53,523 nucleotides of DNA from Candidatus Gastranaerophilales bacterium (GTDB lineage: Bacteria; Cyanobacteriota; Vampirovibrionia; Gastranaerophilales; Gastranaerophilaceae), in assembly GCA_944323195.1 (NCBI GenBank), contig CALURR010000031.1:1-53523 (forward strand). The letters run 5' to 3'. Below, piece by piece: positions 16,228-26,056 of this stretch. The notes under the pieces were generated by a model, which was given only the letters and a program-made list of their open reading frames with translations, made no database searches and was not told where the DNA came from. Numbering within the stretch: position 1 is the stretch's first letter; every line of letters starts with the position of its first letter. The translations under genes and the position numbers were made by a program.

Positions 16228-16337
16228 TCGCACACCCATGCCCTCGCTTTGCTCGCTAAGCTGTCGCTAAGCTCGCTTTACTCGGGTCGCCTCATCGGCA
16301 TTTAATTATGTAACAAATTAATTATATAATAAACAAA
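16228..16337. other. gene-free segment between the repeat region and gatB
   Basis: The segment contains short tandem-like GCTCGC/CTCGCT motifs (about 16244-16285). A third stub of the tRNA flank (CATCGGCATTTAAT, about 16292-16305) follows, then plain A+T-rich sequence up to the gatB stop. No plausible coding sequence or terminator is seen. Confidence 0.5.
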
Positions 16338-17792
16338 TTATTTTTCCAACTCTTGTTTTAATAATTTATTTAATAATTGTGGATTAGCTCTGCCTTTAGT
16401 TTCTTTCATTATTTGACCTACAAAGAAACCAAATAGTTTATCTTTTCCGCCTTTATAGGCTGCAACTTGCTCAGGATTATCGTTAACAACTTTTTGAACA
16501 ATTGGAAGAATTGAGCTTTCATCAGAAATAACAGACAATCCCTTTTCTTCAACAAGCTCTTGAGCGTCTTTTCCTGTTTTTAGAATATCAATAATAAGAC
16601 CTTTAGCAATATTGTTCGAAATTGTGCCTTTCTTTAATAAACCTAATAATTTTGCAAAGTTTTCAACAGTTAATTTTGAATTTTCTATTGAAATTTTTTC
16701 TTCTTTTAAATACGCTGCAACTTCGCCCATTAGGAAGTTTGAAGCTGTTTTTGCATCAACCCCTGTTTTTAAAAGTTCGTCAAAATATTTTGCCATTTCG
16801 ATTTGATTAACTATAACGCTTGCGTCATATTCGCTTAAACCTGCCTTTTGGTATCTTTCCATTTTTTCATCAGGCAATTCAGGCATTTTGCTTCTAACTT
16901 CTTCAACCCATTCTTTTGATATTTCAAGAGGCATTAAATCCGGTTCAGGGAAGTAACGATAATCATGGGCGTCCTCTTTTCCTCTCATAGATGAAGTTAT
17001 GCCTTCGTTATCATCCCATAATCTTGTTTCTTGAATTACTTCGCCACCTTCTTCAAGAATTTCTGCTTGACGGATAAATTCATATTCTAAGGCTCTAACT
17101 AATGAACGGAAGCTATTTACATTTTTAATTTCTGCGCGTGTTCCGAACTCTTTTTGACCTATTGGACGAATTGATATATTTGCGTCTGCCCTCATGGAAC
17201 CTTCTTCAAGATTTCCATCACATACGCCAATATATCTTAATATATTTCTTAGAGTTTCAACATACTCTCTTGCTTCTTCCGGACTTCTCATATCAGGTTC
17301 TGAAACTATTTCTAATAATGGAGTGCCTGCTCTGTTTAGATCAACCAATGAATAGCTTGAGCCATAAAGACCCGCAGCTCCTGCATGAACTAATTTTCCT
17401 GCATCCTCTTCAAGGTGCGCTCTTGTAATTCCGATTTTTTTGTTTGAAATTTGAACCCATCCGCCAAGACATATTGGTTCATCATATTGTGAAATTTGGT
17501 AACCTTTGGGCAAATCTGGGTAAAAATATTGTTTTCTGTCAAACTTACAACGATTTGGGATGGTTGAATGCAGCGCTAAACCGGTTAAGATACCCATGTT
17601 AACGCATTCTTTATTTAATACGGGTAATACCCCCGGTAAACCTAGTGTGATTGTCCCTGTTTCAGTATTGGGGTCTTTTCCGAATTCGCAGCCTTCACGA
17701 CCAAAAATTTTGCTGTTTGTTTTAAGTTGAGCATGGACTTCCAGCCCAATAACCATTTCATATTTATCTTTGTAAGTTGATGTTTGTGACAT
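16338..17792 (-). CDS. gatB: aspartyl/glutamyl-tRNA amidotransferase subunit B
   Basis: The 484-residue protein has normal GatB length. It opens with a YEMVIGLEVHAQL segment and contains LPKGYQISQYDEPI, EEDAGK, DLNRAGTPLLEIVSEPD and RADANISI. A GatB/Yqey tail domain (about 335-480) ends in NPQLLNKLLKQELEK. GatB is the kinase/tRNA-binding subunit of GatCAB, which converts Glu-tRNA(Gln) and/or Asp-tRNA(Asn) to the amide form. GatA and GatC must be elsewhere. The start is set by AAGGAG about 7 nt upstream of the ATG. It is a monocistronic unit, with the gene-poor repeat region downstream and a divergent gene upstream (17941). Confidence 0.97.
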   Translation of the reverse strand: MSQTSTYKDKYEMVIGLEVHAQLKTNSKIFGREGCEFGKDPNTETGTITLGLPGVLPVLNKECVNMGILTGLALHSTIPNRCKFDRKQYFYPDLPKGYQISQYDEPICLGGWVQISNKKIGITRAHLEEDAGKLVHAGAAGLYGSSYSLVDLNRAGTPLLEIVSEPDMRSPEEAREYVETLRNILRYIGVCDGNLEEGSMRADANISIRPIGQKEFGTRAEIKNVNSFRSLVRALEYEFIRQAEILEEGGEVIQETRLWDDNEGITSSMRGKEDAHDYRYFPEPDLMPLEISKEWVEEVRSKMPELPDEKMERYQKAGLSEYDASVIVNQIEMAKYFDELLKTGVDAKTASNFLMGEVAAYLKEEKISIENSKLTVENFAKLLGLLKKGTISNNIAKGLIIDILKTGKDAQELVEEKGLSVISDESSILPIVQKVVNDNPEQVAAYKGGKDKLFGFFVGQIMKETKGRANPQLLNKLLKQELEK

Positions 17793-17909
17793 TTTATCTC
17801 CTTGGAAAAATTAATTTCAGTATTATTTTAGCATAAACATAGTTGTTGAATTTATTTATTCTTAATATTTTTTAAATTAACGGGCAATTTTTATGATAAA
17901 TCTGTTTTT

Positions 17910-17915
17910 TATAAT
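17910..17915 (+). promoter_or_regulatory. -10 box for the HEAT-protein gene at 17941
   Basis: A perfect TATAAT lies about 25 nt before the ATG. The leader contains AAGGGAAAG, a normal ribosome binding site, so this start contrasts with the leaderless ones. No strong -35 is seen. Confidence 0.5.
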
Positions 17916-17940
17916 ATAAAAGATAGAGCAAGGGAAAGTT

Positions 17941-18669
17941 ATGCAACAAAATCCAATTAATTCAGCTTTTCAAAATCAAACGCAAATTCCATCGCAAGGA
18001 CCAAATGCGGTTAGTATAAATATATATTCACCTCAGGCATTCGCTCAAGGTGGTTCTTGTGCTTCTAATCCTGTACAAAATCAAGGATATTATTCAATGT
18101 ATGGTCAAAATACAAATCCAAATTTGCCTTTGTATCCGTCTAATTATAATAATATGATTAATCAACAACCATATTTCCCTTATCAAAATCAAACATCACT
18201 AAATTCAAATACCCCAAATAACCTTGTTGGTAAAACTGATAATGGGGAAGCTCAAAAAACAAATGAAGAAAATAAAACAAATAATGGGGAAACAAAAAAA
18301 ATTGTTCCATTAACAGATGATTATATTAAATCTTTGGAAAATTATTTAAATGATGCCAATCCTAAAATTCGTTTAATTGGTGCTAAAGATTTGATGGAAA
18401 GATTTAAAGAAGATGAAAATCGAAAAGATAATCCAAGCTTAATTCCATTGTTAAATAAAACCTTAAAAGACCCTTCTGCAACTGTAAGATTTTTAGGTTT
18501 GGTAACATTGCAATTAGGTTATAGTGTTGGTAATGATGAAACAGTTCAGCTTTTAAAACAATTGCAAGCTGAAAATAAAGATAAAACCGGTGAGGAACAA
18601 AGAATGGTTTCTGAAATATTATTAAAAATGTCTGCGCCGGAGGCAATAGAAGTAAAACAAGGAAATTAA
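17941..18669 (+). CDS. HEAT-like repeat protein with NAVSINIY motif (242 aa)
   Basis: Family not recognised. Residues 1-95 are rich in Gln, Asn, Pro and Tyr and probably disordered. They contain PNAVSINIYSPQAF (about 21-34), a motif shared with the 392-residue protein at 19206-20384. Residues about 115-235 are alpha-helical HEAT-like repeats (YLNDANPKIRLIGAKDL, LKDPSATVRFLGLVTLQL). No signal peptide or membrane helix is seen. A 143-residue protein follows after 1 nt, then the second HEAT protein. A scaffold role is possible but only inference. Confidence 0.75.
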   Translation: MQQNPINSAFQNQTQIPSQGPNAVSINIYSPQAFAQGGSCASNPVQNQGYYSMYGQNTNPNLPLYPSNYNNMINQQPYFPYQNQTSLNSNTPNNLVGKTDNGEAQKTNEENKTNNGETKKIVPLTDDYIKSLENYLNDANPKIRLIGAKDLMERFKEDENRKDNPSLIPLLNKTLKDPSATVRFLGLVTLQLGYSVGNDETVQLLKQLQAENKDKTGEEQRMVSEILLKMSAPEAIEVKQGN

Positions 18670-18670
18670 T

Positions 18671-19102
18671 ATGACGATAATTTCAAAAACAGCAGGTAGT
18701 TTAAGTTTGTTTTCATGTCTATATGACATGCACAAAACTGCTGTTTTGAATTCAAATAACGAATATGCAAAGGCGTCAGCAGATACTTTTATCGAAACTT
18801 CAGTCGCCTCGCAAAAAGCCGATAGAGCATCTTATAAAGATGCTAAAAGAAAAAACTGGTTATTAAAAAACAATTTTATGGGAGGTGTAAATGAAGTTTG
18901 GGGTAGAATAAGCGGTTACTGTAAGGGCTTTTTTACTTCGGGCGTTCGTTATCTTCCAAATTTTGCATTTAGTTTAGGTGCAATTTTGTCAAAAAATAAA
19001 GCAATAGCTTCAATTTCTACTATTGGATTGGCAATGGTTGAAGCTTGGGATTTTATTAAAAATTCATCAGGTATATTTGAAAGGTCTGATTATTTAAAGT
19101 AA
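18671..19102 (+). CDS. small protein of unknown function
   Basis: The 143-residue protein begins one nucleotide after the stop of the upstream HEAT-like gene, so it is probably translationally coupled. The N-terminal half is polar and helical. The C-terminal half has two moderately hydrophobic stretches (about 83-103 and 108-125) that could be membrane-associated. I recognise no family. Its fixed position between two NAVSINIY proteins suggests a shared function. Confidence 0.65.
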   Translation: MTIISKTAGSLSLFSCLYDMHKTAVLNSNNEYAKASADTFIETSVASQKADRASYKDAKRKNWLLKNNFMGGVNEVWGRISGYCKGFFTSGVRYLPNFAFSLGAILSKNKAIASISTIGLAMVEAWDFIKNSSGIFERSDYLK

Positions 19103-19205
19103 TATAATTTTAAAAAATGTTAAGAAAAAATAAAAAAGTTAGCAATTTATTAAATTCACATGTGTTGTATGTAACGTGTGGAGATTACACAAAAAGGAGA
19201 ACTAG

Positions 19206-20384
19206 ATGATTCAACCCACAAATGCTCAACAATTATACCCACAAGCGGGTGGAGCAAACGCAGTAAGCATTAACATATATAATCCTACAGCTTATGGTTC
19301 AACACCACAAACAGCTGCTCAATCTGCTCCATATAATTATCAAAACTCATTATATCAAATGCCTCAAGCATCAGCTTATCAACAACAAGTTATGCCAAAC
19401 GCATATCAACAATACATGCCGATGCAAAATCCAATGATGCAGCAACCAATTGAGTTTCAACCTGTTCAACAACAAGTGATACCTCAACAACCAGTTTATT
19501 TTCAACCATCACAAACAAATGTGCAAACACTAGAAACTCCGGCACCTCAAATGATGCCTGAAAGTGTTATGGCTCAACAACAACCTGCTGTTGTTCAACA
19601 AACTGAAGCTCAACCTCAAATTCAAGAACAGCCTCAAGTTCAAGAACAATCTCAAGTTCAAGCTCAACCACAAGTAGAAGCTTCTACTCCTCAAGAAGTT
19701 CCAATTACAATTAATGCTGATGAGTTAATTCAACAATTAAAAGACACTGATTCTGATAAGAAGGCAGATGCAATTAATAAAATAGCTTCTTATGCTCAAA
19801 GTGAGCCAAAAGTAGCTTTACAAGTTGTATCTGAACCTATTATGAATGCTTTAGTTGACGTAATTAAAGAAGATACAAACGGACTTGAAGGACCTACTGA
19901 TAAGCAAATTGCGGTTGCTGAAAAAATAACTAAAGGCGAAAAATTAACTCCTGAAGAAGAGGCATTATCTGAACAATTATCACCACGTGATAAAGCAAAT
20001 AAAAACAGAATATTTGCATTATACACATTGGCAATGATTCAAAAACTTCAAAGAGATGAATTGAATCAATATATCGAAACTCAAAAAGCAAATGGCGAAC
20101 AACCAATTGCGCCATTAGCCTTAAATGATTTAGTAGGATTTAATGATGTAGTTAATGTAATCAATAATGATTCAAGACCTGAGGTTAAGGTTGCTGCTAT
20201 ACAAGCACTTCAATATGTAGCTGAACCTCAAGATAAGGAAAACGTTAAACAAATTCTAGCTGAATCATTGAATTCACCTGATGAAGCAGTTAAAGCAGTA
20301 GCTAACGAAACTCTTGCTAAGTTTGATAATACAATCAATCTAGAACAAGCAAAAGATCAGCAACAAGCAAACACTGCAGCATAA
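19206..20384 (+). CDS. HEAT-like repeat protein with NAVSINIY motif and Gln/Pro-rich linker (392 aa)
   Basis: The N-terminal region (about 1-165) is strongly Gln/Pro-rich, with short degenerate repeats of the form QVQEQPQVQEQ. It contains GANAVSINIYNPTAYG (about 16-31), matching the protein at 17941-18669. Residues about 170-385 are alpha-helical HEAT-like repeats, including a PEVKVAAIQALQYV segment and the SPDEAVKAVANETLAKF segment near the end. There is no signal peptide. The start is supported by AAGGAG 7 nt upstream. The gene is followed by a bidirectional terminator. The family is unnamed to me; the shared motif may be a targeting or docking signal. Confidence 0.8.
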   Translation: MIQPTNAQQLYPQAGGANAVSINIYNPTAYGSTPQTAAQSAPYNYQNSLYQMPQASAYQQQVMPNAYQQYMPMQNPMMQQPIEFQPVQQQVIPQQPVYFQPSQTNVQTLETPAPQMMPESVMAQQQPAVVQQTEAQPQIQEQPQVQEQSQVQAQPQVEASTPQEVPITINADELIQQLKDTDSDKKADAINKIASYAQSEPKVALQVVSEPIMNALVDVIKEDTNGLEGPTDKQIAVAEKITKGEKLTPEEEALSEQLSPRDKANKNRIFALYTLAMIQKLQRDELNQYIETQKANGEQPIAPLALNDLVGFNDVVNVINNDSRPEVKVAAIQALQYVAEPQDKENVKQILAESLNSPDEAVKAVANETLAKFDNTINLEQAKDQQQANTAA

Positions 20385-20419
20385 TAAAAACAAAAAAGCA
20401 TTAAGTGGGAATATATAAA

Positions 20420-20450
20420 ATAAAAGCCTGACTCTTGGTCAGGCTTTTAT
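20420..20450. terminator. bidirectional terminator between convergent genes
   Basis: A perfect 13-bp stem (20420-20432 with 20438-20450, 5-nt loop) has A/T-rich ends. It lies between the plus-strand HEAT gene and the minus-strand transglycosylase gene and can serve both. Confidence 0.85.
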
Positions 20451-20454
20451 ATGT

Positions 20455-22452
20455 TTAATTTTTTGAATATATGTTTACATATACCCAATATGAAGATAAT
20501 ATTTTTTTAATATAGTTTTTTGTTTCTAAATATGGAATATTTTCAACAAATACATCCAGCTCACTTGAGGATATGTTTGGATTATTCAACCATTTGTCTA
20601 TATTTCCGGGGCCTGCATTGTAACCAATAATTGCCAGATATTCATTTCCTTTGAAGTAGTCAATCAAATATTTAAAATATTTCATTCCTATTTTTATATT
20701 TTCATCTTCATTTAAAAGCAACTCTTTTGAAATAGGTTTTTTTTCAATGAAGCTTGCAGTTGGAATCATTAATTGACATAAGCCTATTGCACCAACTGAA
20801 CTTTTGGCATTTTTGTCAAAGTGGCTTTCTTCTCTGATTAGACTTAAAAATAAATATGGACTTAGTTTATATTTTTTGGCATATTCATTGATTATGTTTT
20901 CAAAGAATATTGGATACATTAGTTTTAGTTCATAGTTGGAAAAAGATAATTTTTGTATTTTTTGTTCATTCTTATCATTTTGTTCAATAATATATTTTTC
21001 CATTAGTTCGTTTTTTACAAGATTAATTGATTTTGGATAGTTTTCTTTTTTATAGAAAATCCAAGCTTTAATAAGTTCATTATCGATTTTTAAATCGTCA
21101 ATTGTACTATAATCGTTGTTATTTGCTAAAGTTAACAGAAGCTCATCTTTAAATAATTGTTTATTAATCGAATTTACATTATAGCTTGTAATGGGTTTTT
21201 TGATTATTATTTTTTTTGCTTTTGACATTTTTAATTGTCTTGCTGATAAAAAAGAATAATAGCTTAATGGATATTTTTCAATAACATAGTAAAAAGCATC
21301 GCGAGCTTGTTTATTCTTTTTTTCTTTTAATAATGATTTCCCATACCAATAAGCTACTCTTGGTGCATCTGTTGAATTGAAATAAATTTCAGTATGTGTT
21401 TTTGCAAGTTGTTCGCAAGTTCTATATCTTTTTTGTTGATAATTATACCAAAATACTTCCCATAGAGAATTTGATGCCCAAGTTGAGGTTGGATATTTTT
21501 CCATTATGGTTTCATATAGTTTTATTGCGCGAATTGATGTGCTTGATTCTGCCAACATATAAGTGACTGTTGGATGAATATAAGAATTCTCATATTTTGT
21601 GAATAAATCTTGCAGAGTTGCAATTTTGTTTGCGTTTGAAATAGTAATAAGCCTTTCTATTTGGTTGCTTATATCTTTTTCTTCTATCGCGCTTGTTTTT
21701 AAGTCAAGTCCTTCTATAATGATTTGTTTTTCTTTTTCGTATTGTTTTAATGATTTATAACATTGAGCAATATATGCCCAATTTTTTGAAAAACTTGTTT
21801 TTTTGAAGGCGTTAAGTGCCTCATTGTATTTGTTATTTTGAAAATAAGCAAGAGCTATGACGTCCCAATCGTCTTTTGATAGCTCCGTTTGAAATTTGGC
21901 GATTTCATCTAAAGCGTTCAGGCTAAATTTGCCATTTGGAGCGTAGTTTAGATATTCTATATATTTTTCTTTTGTAAGAACACTGTTTTTTTCTTTTAAA
22001 ATTTGGGCTAGTTTATATCCGCTAGCTATTGCAAAATCACTATTTGGGTATGTTTTTTGAATGTAGTTGTATTTTTTTTCAAGTTGATTTTTGGAATTTG
22101 TATTTAATTCATTACTTAAATTTGCCTCATTGTATAAGACGTAAGGACGTAAATTTTTATCTTTAGTTAATTTGGCCAGCTCTTTTATTTTTTTATGTGC
22201 CGTTTGTTTGTCTTGGAGATTGTTGGCACATTGAAATTCTTTTAATAAAGACAACTCATATAATTTAGAAAAATGGTTTATTTTTGAAAAATTATAGTAA
22301 GCGTCTTGATATTTTTCTTGATTATAAAAAGACATTCCTTGTTTATATAATTTTTGCGATTTTTTTTCTTGAGTTATTTTAAAAAATGCAAAGGCTGATA
22401 TTGTTGCTAGGGCCAATAGAGAGGCTAGAATTATATTTATATATTTTTGCAT
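20455..22452 (-). CDS. soluble-type lytic murein transglycosylase (SLT domain) with TPR-like region
   Basis: The 665-residue protein has an N-terminal membrane anchor or signal (about 5-25). A long helical TPR-like solenoid (about 35-480) follows, then a C-terminal SLT lysozyme-like domain (about 525-665). The catalytic glutamate is in IREESHF (E542). The GAIGLCQLMIPTA, NIKIGMKYF and AIIGYNAGPGN motifs are complete. The family cleaves peptidoglycan glycan strands with formation of 1,6-anhydro-MurNAc; this is the Slt70 arrangement. It is transcribed alone. The ATG lacks a ribosome binding site and lies 6 nt after TAAAAT. Confidence 0.9.
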   Translation of the reverse strand: MQKYINIILASLLALATISAFAFFKITQEKKSQKLYKQGMSFYNQEKYQDAYYNFSKINHFSKLYELSLLKEFQCANNLQDKQTAHKKIKELAKLTKDKNLRPYVLYNEANLSNELNTNSKNQLEKKYNYIQKTYPNSDFAIASGYKLAQILKEKNSVLTKEKYIEYLNYAPNGKFSLNALDEIAKFQTELSKDDWDVIALAYFQNNKYNEALNAFKKTSFSKNWAYIAQCYKSLKQYEKEKQIIIEGLDLKTSAIEEKDISNQIERLITISNANKIATLQDLFTKYENSYIHPTVTYMLAESSTSIRAIKLYETIMEKYPTSTWASNSLWEVFWYNYQQKRYRTCEQLAKTHTEIYFNSTDAPRVAYWYGKSLLKEKKNKQARDAFYYVIEKYPLSYYSFLSARQLKMSKAKKIIIKKPITSYNVNSINKQLFKDELLLTLANNNDYSTIDDLKIDNELIKAWIFYKKENYPKSINLVKNELMEKYIIEQNDKNEQKIQKLSFSNYELKLMYPIFFENIINEYAKKYKLSPYLFLSLIREESHFDKNAKSSVGAIGLCQLMIPTASFIEKKPISKELLLNEDENIKIGMKYFKYLIDYFKGNEYLAIIGYNAGPGNIDKWLNNPNISSSELDVFVENIPYLETKNYIKKILSSYWVYVNIYSKN

Positions 22453-22458
22453 ATTATA

Positions 22459-22464
22459 ATTTTA
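22459..22464 (-). promoter_or_regulatory. -10 box of a leaderless promoter for the transglycosylase gene
   Basis: TAAAAT on the minus strand ends 6 nt before the ATG at 22452. The intervening 6 nt happen to read TATAAT, too close to the start to act as a -10 for this gene. Confidence 0.45.
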
Positions 22465-22508
22465 CTTAATTTGTTTTTATATCTCAAACCTGTAAATTTT
22501 TGTAATAA

Positions 22509-22546
22509 AATATAATCGATTTTAAAATTTTAAAATCGATTATATT
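22509..22546. repeat. perfect 38-bp palindrome
   Basis: Two 19-nt arms (AATATAATCGATTTTAAAA and its complement) meet with no spacer at 22527/22528. The palindrome lies downstream of rubrerythrin and upstream of the transglycosylase gene. It could be a terminator cruciform or a dimeric protein site. Confidence 0.7.
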
Positions 22547-22564
22547 ATTAAATTATTCTAGATA

Positions 22565-22609
22565 AATTTAGATTAAAACTGTCGGTTTTTAATTGTATTA
22601 ATCTAAATT
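22565..22609. repeat. inverted repeat, possible terminator after rubrerythrin
   Basis: 12-nt arms (22565-22576 and 22598-22609) pair perfectly around a 21-nt loop, with a smaller AAAAC/GTTTT stem inside. The structure is 54 nt past the rubrerythrin stop. No clear T-run follows. Confidence 0.5.
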
Positions 22610-22662
22610 ATGGTTATAAAAAGTTATTTATATTTGCCTTATGAATATGTATTAATAAGGTT

Positions 22663-23205
22663 TTAAAAATTATTTTCTTTAATAAAGAAATATGCTTTAG
22701 GGTGAGCGCAAACAGGACAAACCTCGGGAGCTTCTTCGCCCTCTAGAACAAAACCACAGTTGGCACATTCCCAGCTTTGCTTTTCATCTTTTTTGAAGAC
22801 TTTGTTATTTTCAAGGTTTTCAAGAAGTTTTTTGTAGCGTTGTTCATGGTGATTTTCAATTGTTGCAACACCTCTAAATAATCTTGCAATTTCATCAAAG
22901 CCTTCCTCTTCTGCTATACGAGCAAATTCAGGATACATTGAGGTGTGTTCATAGTTTTCACCTTGAATGCAATCTTTTAGATTTTCTTCTGTTGATTTAA
23001 TTGCGCCACCTGATAAAATTTTAAACCAAAGTTTAGCATGTTCTTTTTCGTTGTTGGCTGTATTTTCAAATATTTTAGCCATCTGAACATAGCCTTCCTT
23101 TTTGGCTTTAGATGAATAATAGGTGTACTTATTTCTGGCTTGAGATTCGCCGGCAAAAGCTGCCCATAAATTTTTTTCTGTTTGAGTGCCTTTTAAATCT
23201 TTCAT
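22663..23205 (-). CDS. rbr: rubrerythrin
   Basis: The 180-residue, non-haem di-iron peroxidase of anaerobes reduces hydrogen peroxide with electrons from rubredoxin-type centres. A ferritin-like four-helix domain (about 1-135) carries the E/ExxH ligands (a GESQARNKY segment, [30 protein letters not shown]). A rubredoxin-like C-terminal domain has CANC and CPVC (about 147-167). The gene begins 4 nt after the ileS stop with AAAGGAG overlapping the ileS end, so it is in an operon with ileS. It indicates an anaerobic lifestyle. Confidence 0.96.
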   Translation of the reverse strand: MKDLKGTQTEKNLWAAFAGESQARNKYTYYSSKAKKEGYVQMAKIFENTANNEKEHAKLWFKILSGGAIKSTEENLKDCIQGENYEHTSMYPEFARIAEEEGFDEIARLFRGVATIENHHEQRYKKLLENLENNKVFKKDEKQSWECANCGFVLEGEEAPEVCPVCAHPKAYFFIKENNF

Positions 23206-23209
23206 TTGG

Positions 23210-26023
23210 TTACTCCTTTATTGCGTTTTCACAGTCTTTACAAATGCCATCTTTGTTTAGTTCTCTGTATTTCCAGCAACGGGCGCATTTTTCGCCTTTT
23301 GCCTTTAATACTTTAACATTATAATCATCTTGAGAGTATTCATTTAAGATGTCTTTGTCGTTTTCATTTGAAGTGTAAACGTGAGATACGATATATAAAT
23401 CACCCAAAAGTTTAGAATACTTGTCTAAAAGCATAGCTTTTTCTTTATCTGTTGAGGTGATAATAATATCTGCTTCAAGAGACGAACCGATAATCTTAGG
23501 GTCAGATGAGCGTAGTGGTTCAATTGCTTTTGAAACAATTTCTCTTGTTTTAAGAAGTTTTGAAAATTCTTCATCAAGATTTTCATTAACCCATTCTTCT
23601 TTAACTTTTGCCCAAGGAGTCAAAAGAGCTGATTCGTATTCTTTTTGGTTTTCGGGCATGTTTTGCCAAATATCTTCGGCTTGATGAGGCATAACAGGAA
23701 CTAATATACTGATTAAAGTATGTAAAATTTCATACATAACAGTTTGGCAAGCTCTTCTTGATAGAGATTTTTTGCCTTGTGTGTATAGTCTGTCTTTTAC
23801 AATGTCAAGATAGAATGATGATAAATCTGTACTTGCAAAGTTTTGTAAGTGTTGGAAGTATTTATAAAATTCATAAGTTTCAAATGCGCTATCAACATTT
23901 TTGATTAATTGCGCAAGTCTAGATAGTGCAAACTTATCTATTTCTTCAAGATTAGAGTATTCGACATAGTCTTTTTTGGGGTCAAAGTCATATAAATTAC
24001 CCAATAAAAATCTTATTGTATTTCTTGTTTTTTTAAATACTTCAACAAGTTGTTTAATTAGATTATCGCCGATTTTAACATCATTTCGATAATCAACGCT
24101 TGCTGCCCAAAGTCTTAATACATCAGCACCATAAACCTTGATTACTTCTTGAGGAGTAACAATATTGCCTAATGATTTAGACATTTTTCTTCCTTCGCCG
24201 TCAAGCACAAAACCATGGGTTAAAACTGATTTGTATGGAGCAGTGTTATCTGTTGCACTCGCAATTAATAAAGATGATTGGAACCAGCCTCTGTGTTGGT
24301 CTGAACCTTCTAAGTACATATCAACAGGTATTACAGGGCTGCCATCTGTTTGGAATTCGTTTTTTCTTGCTTTTACAACAGCATCCCAAGATGCACCTGA
24401 ATCAAACCAAACATCCATGATGTCATTTTCTTTTTCAAATTCATCACATCCGCATTCACACTTGTAGTTTTCAGGCAAGAAGTCTTTAACTTCATATTTT
24501 ACCCAAGCGTCAGAAGATTCATTTTTGAATTTTTCAGAGATTAGTTTAATTGTTTCATCGTTAATTATTGGTTTTTTGCATTTTTTGCAATATAAAATAG
24601 GAATAGGTACACCCCAGGCACGTTGTCTGGAAATACACCATTCAGAGCGGTTTTCAACCATGTTCGAAATTCTTTTTTCGCCTGAAGATGGGAACCAATC
24701 AACCTTTTTAATATTTTCTAAGACATTATCTTTAAACATTGAAACTTTTACAAACCATTGAGGAGTAGATCGATACATTACAGGGTTTTTGCATCTCCAG
24801 CAATGAGGATATGAGTGCATAATTTCTTGTGATTTAATTAGCGCCCCTTTTTCTTTTAGTTTATCAATTACGATTTTATTACCTTTATAATATGGAACAC
24901 CTTCTAAATCTTCTACTTCATTTGTCCAACAGCCCTTTGAGTCAAACGGAGAGAATGTTTCAAGCCCATATTTTTGCCCTACTTCCCAGTCTTCTAAACC
25001 ATGTCCTGGGGCAGTGTGAACTGAGCCTGTACCGGCGTCAAGGGTAACGTGGTCGCCTAAGATTAAAAGAGAATCTTTATTATATAATGGGTGTTTTGCT
25101 TTAAAATATTCAAAATCTGAACCTTTTAATTCGCCTAATTTTTTAACATTTTCCCATTCAACATCTTTTAAAAATGCATCTAAAAGATCACTTGCAACAA
25201 AATAATTATTTCCTTGATATTCGAAAATTGTGTAGTTATATCTGGCATTTAAACAAATACCAAGGTTAGATGGAATTGTCCAAGGTGTTGTTGTCCAAAT
25301 GATTGAATAAAGTTTATTTGATGAAGTTATGTTTGCTTTTTGATAAAGCTTTTCATAATCTTTCATTTCAAATCTTACATAGATTGATTCTGATGAAATA
25401 TCAGCATATTCAACTTCTGCTTCAGCTAGGGCAGTTTCACAGCTTGCACACCAATAAACAGGTTTTAAGCCTTTTTGAATGTATCCTTTTTTATACATTT
25501 GCCAAAATAGCTCAACTTGGCGAGCTTCATATTCCGGAGCAATAGTTAAATAAGGATGTTCCCAATCGCCCAAAACACCAAGACGTTTGAAATTTTCTTC
25601 TTGTCCTTTTAAATTTTTTGCAGCAAATTCTCTGCATTTTTGTCTTAATTCCAGTGGAGTTAGAGCGTTTCTTCCGCCTTTGATATTTTTTACGACAGCA
25701 TTTTCAATAGGCAATCCATGGGCGTCATAACCAGGGACATAAGGAGTGTAAAAGCCTAATTGGGTTTTATATTTTAAAACAATATCTTTTAAAATTTTAT
25801 TTAGAGCATGCCCGATATGGATTTTATCAGAGCTTAAATATGGTGGGCCGTCATGTAAAATAAAGCTTTTATTTCCATTGTTTTTTTCAAGCATTTTTTC
25901 ATAAATTTTATTTTCATTCCAAAATTTTTGTATTTCAACTTCTCGAACTGCTGCATTTGCTCTCATTGCAAGAGTAGTCTTTGGAAGATTAAGAGTATCT
26001 TTAAATTGTTTTTCTTCTGTCAT
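23210..26023 (-). CDS. ileS: isoleucyl-tRNA synthetase
   Basis: Class I synthetase of about 937 residues that charges tRNA(Ile). The signatures are HIGHALNK (the HIGH motif), the zinc-type CASC segment, the CP1 editing domain with [17 protein letters not shown], and a C-terminal zinc finger (CARC near residue 916 and CKDC near 928). An in-frame extension upstream to 26068 exists, but the ATG at 26023 has AGAGGTT just before it and gives the usual [16 protein letters not shown] start, so I chose that. The domain content is complete. Rubrerythrin follows in the same operon. Confidence 0.97.
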   Translation of the reverse strand: MTEEKQFKDTLNLPKTTLAMRANAAVREVEIQKFWNENKIYEKMLEKNNGNKSFILHDGPPYLSSDKIHIGHALNKILKDIVLKYKTQLGFYTPYVPGYDAHGLPIENAVVKNIKGGRNALTPLELRQKCREFAAKNLKGQEENFKRLGVLGDWEHPYLTIAPEYEARQVELFWQMYKKGYIQKGLKPVYWCASCETALAEAEVEYADISSESIYVRFEMKDYEKLYQKANITSSNKLYSIIWTTTPWTIPSNLGICLNARYNYTIFEYQGNNYFVASDLLDAFLKDVEWENVKKLGELKGSDFEYFKAKHPLYNKDSLLILGDHVTLDAGTGSVHTAPGHGLEDWEVGQKYGLETFSPFDSKGCWTNEVEDLEGVPYYKGNKIVIDKLKEKGALIKSQEIMHSYPHCWRCKNPVMYRSTPQWFVKVSMFKDNVLENIKKVDWFPSSGEKRISNMVENRSEWCISRQRAWGVPIPILYCKKCKKPIINDETIKLISEKFKNESSDAWVKYEVKDFLPENYKCECGCDEFEKENDIMDVWFDSGASWDAVVKARKNEFQTDGSPVIPVDMYLEGSDQHRGWFQSSLLIASATDNTAPYKSVLTHGFVLDGEGRKMSKSLGNIVTPQEVIKVYGADVLRLWAASVDYRNDVKIGDNLIKQLVEVFKKTRNTIRFLLGNLYDFDPKKDYVEYSNLEEIDKFALSRLAQLIKNVDSAFETYEFYKYFQHLQNFASTDLSSFYLDIVKDRLYTQGKKSLSRRACQTVMYEILHTLISILVPVMPHQAEDIWQNMPENQKEYESALLTPWAKVKEEWVNENLDEEFSKLLKTREIVSKAIEPLRSSDPKIIGSSLEADIIITSTDKEKAMLLDKYSKLLGDLYIVSHVYTSNENDKDILNEYSQDDYNVKVLKAKGEKCARCWKYRELNKDGICKDCENAIKE

Positions 26024-26056
26024 TTTAACCTCTATATTAAAGTATTGAATGATTAA

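Noticed and set aside
16002..16305. Plus-strand ORFs over tRNA-Leu and its duplicated flank
   Set aside because: They run antisense through the tRNA and its repeated flank, so the shared peptide is a by-product of the 50-nt duplication.
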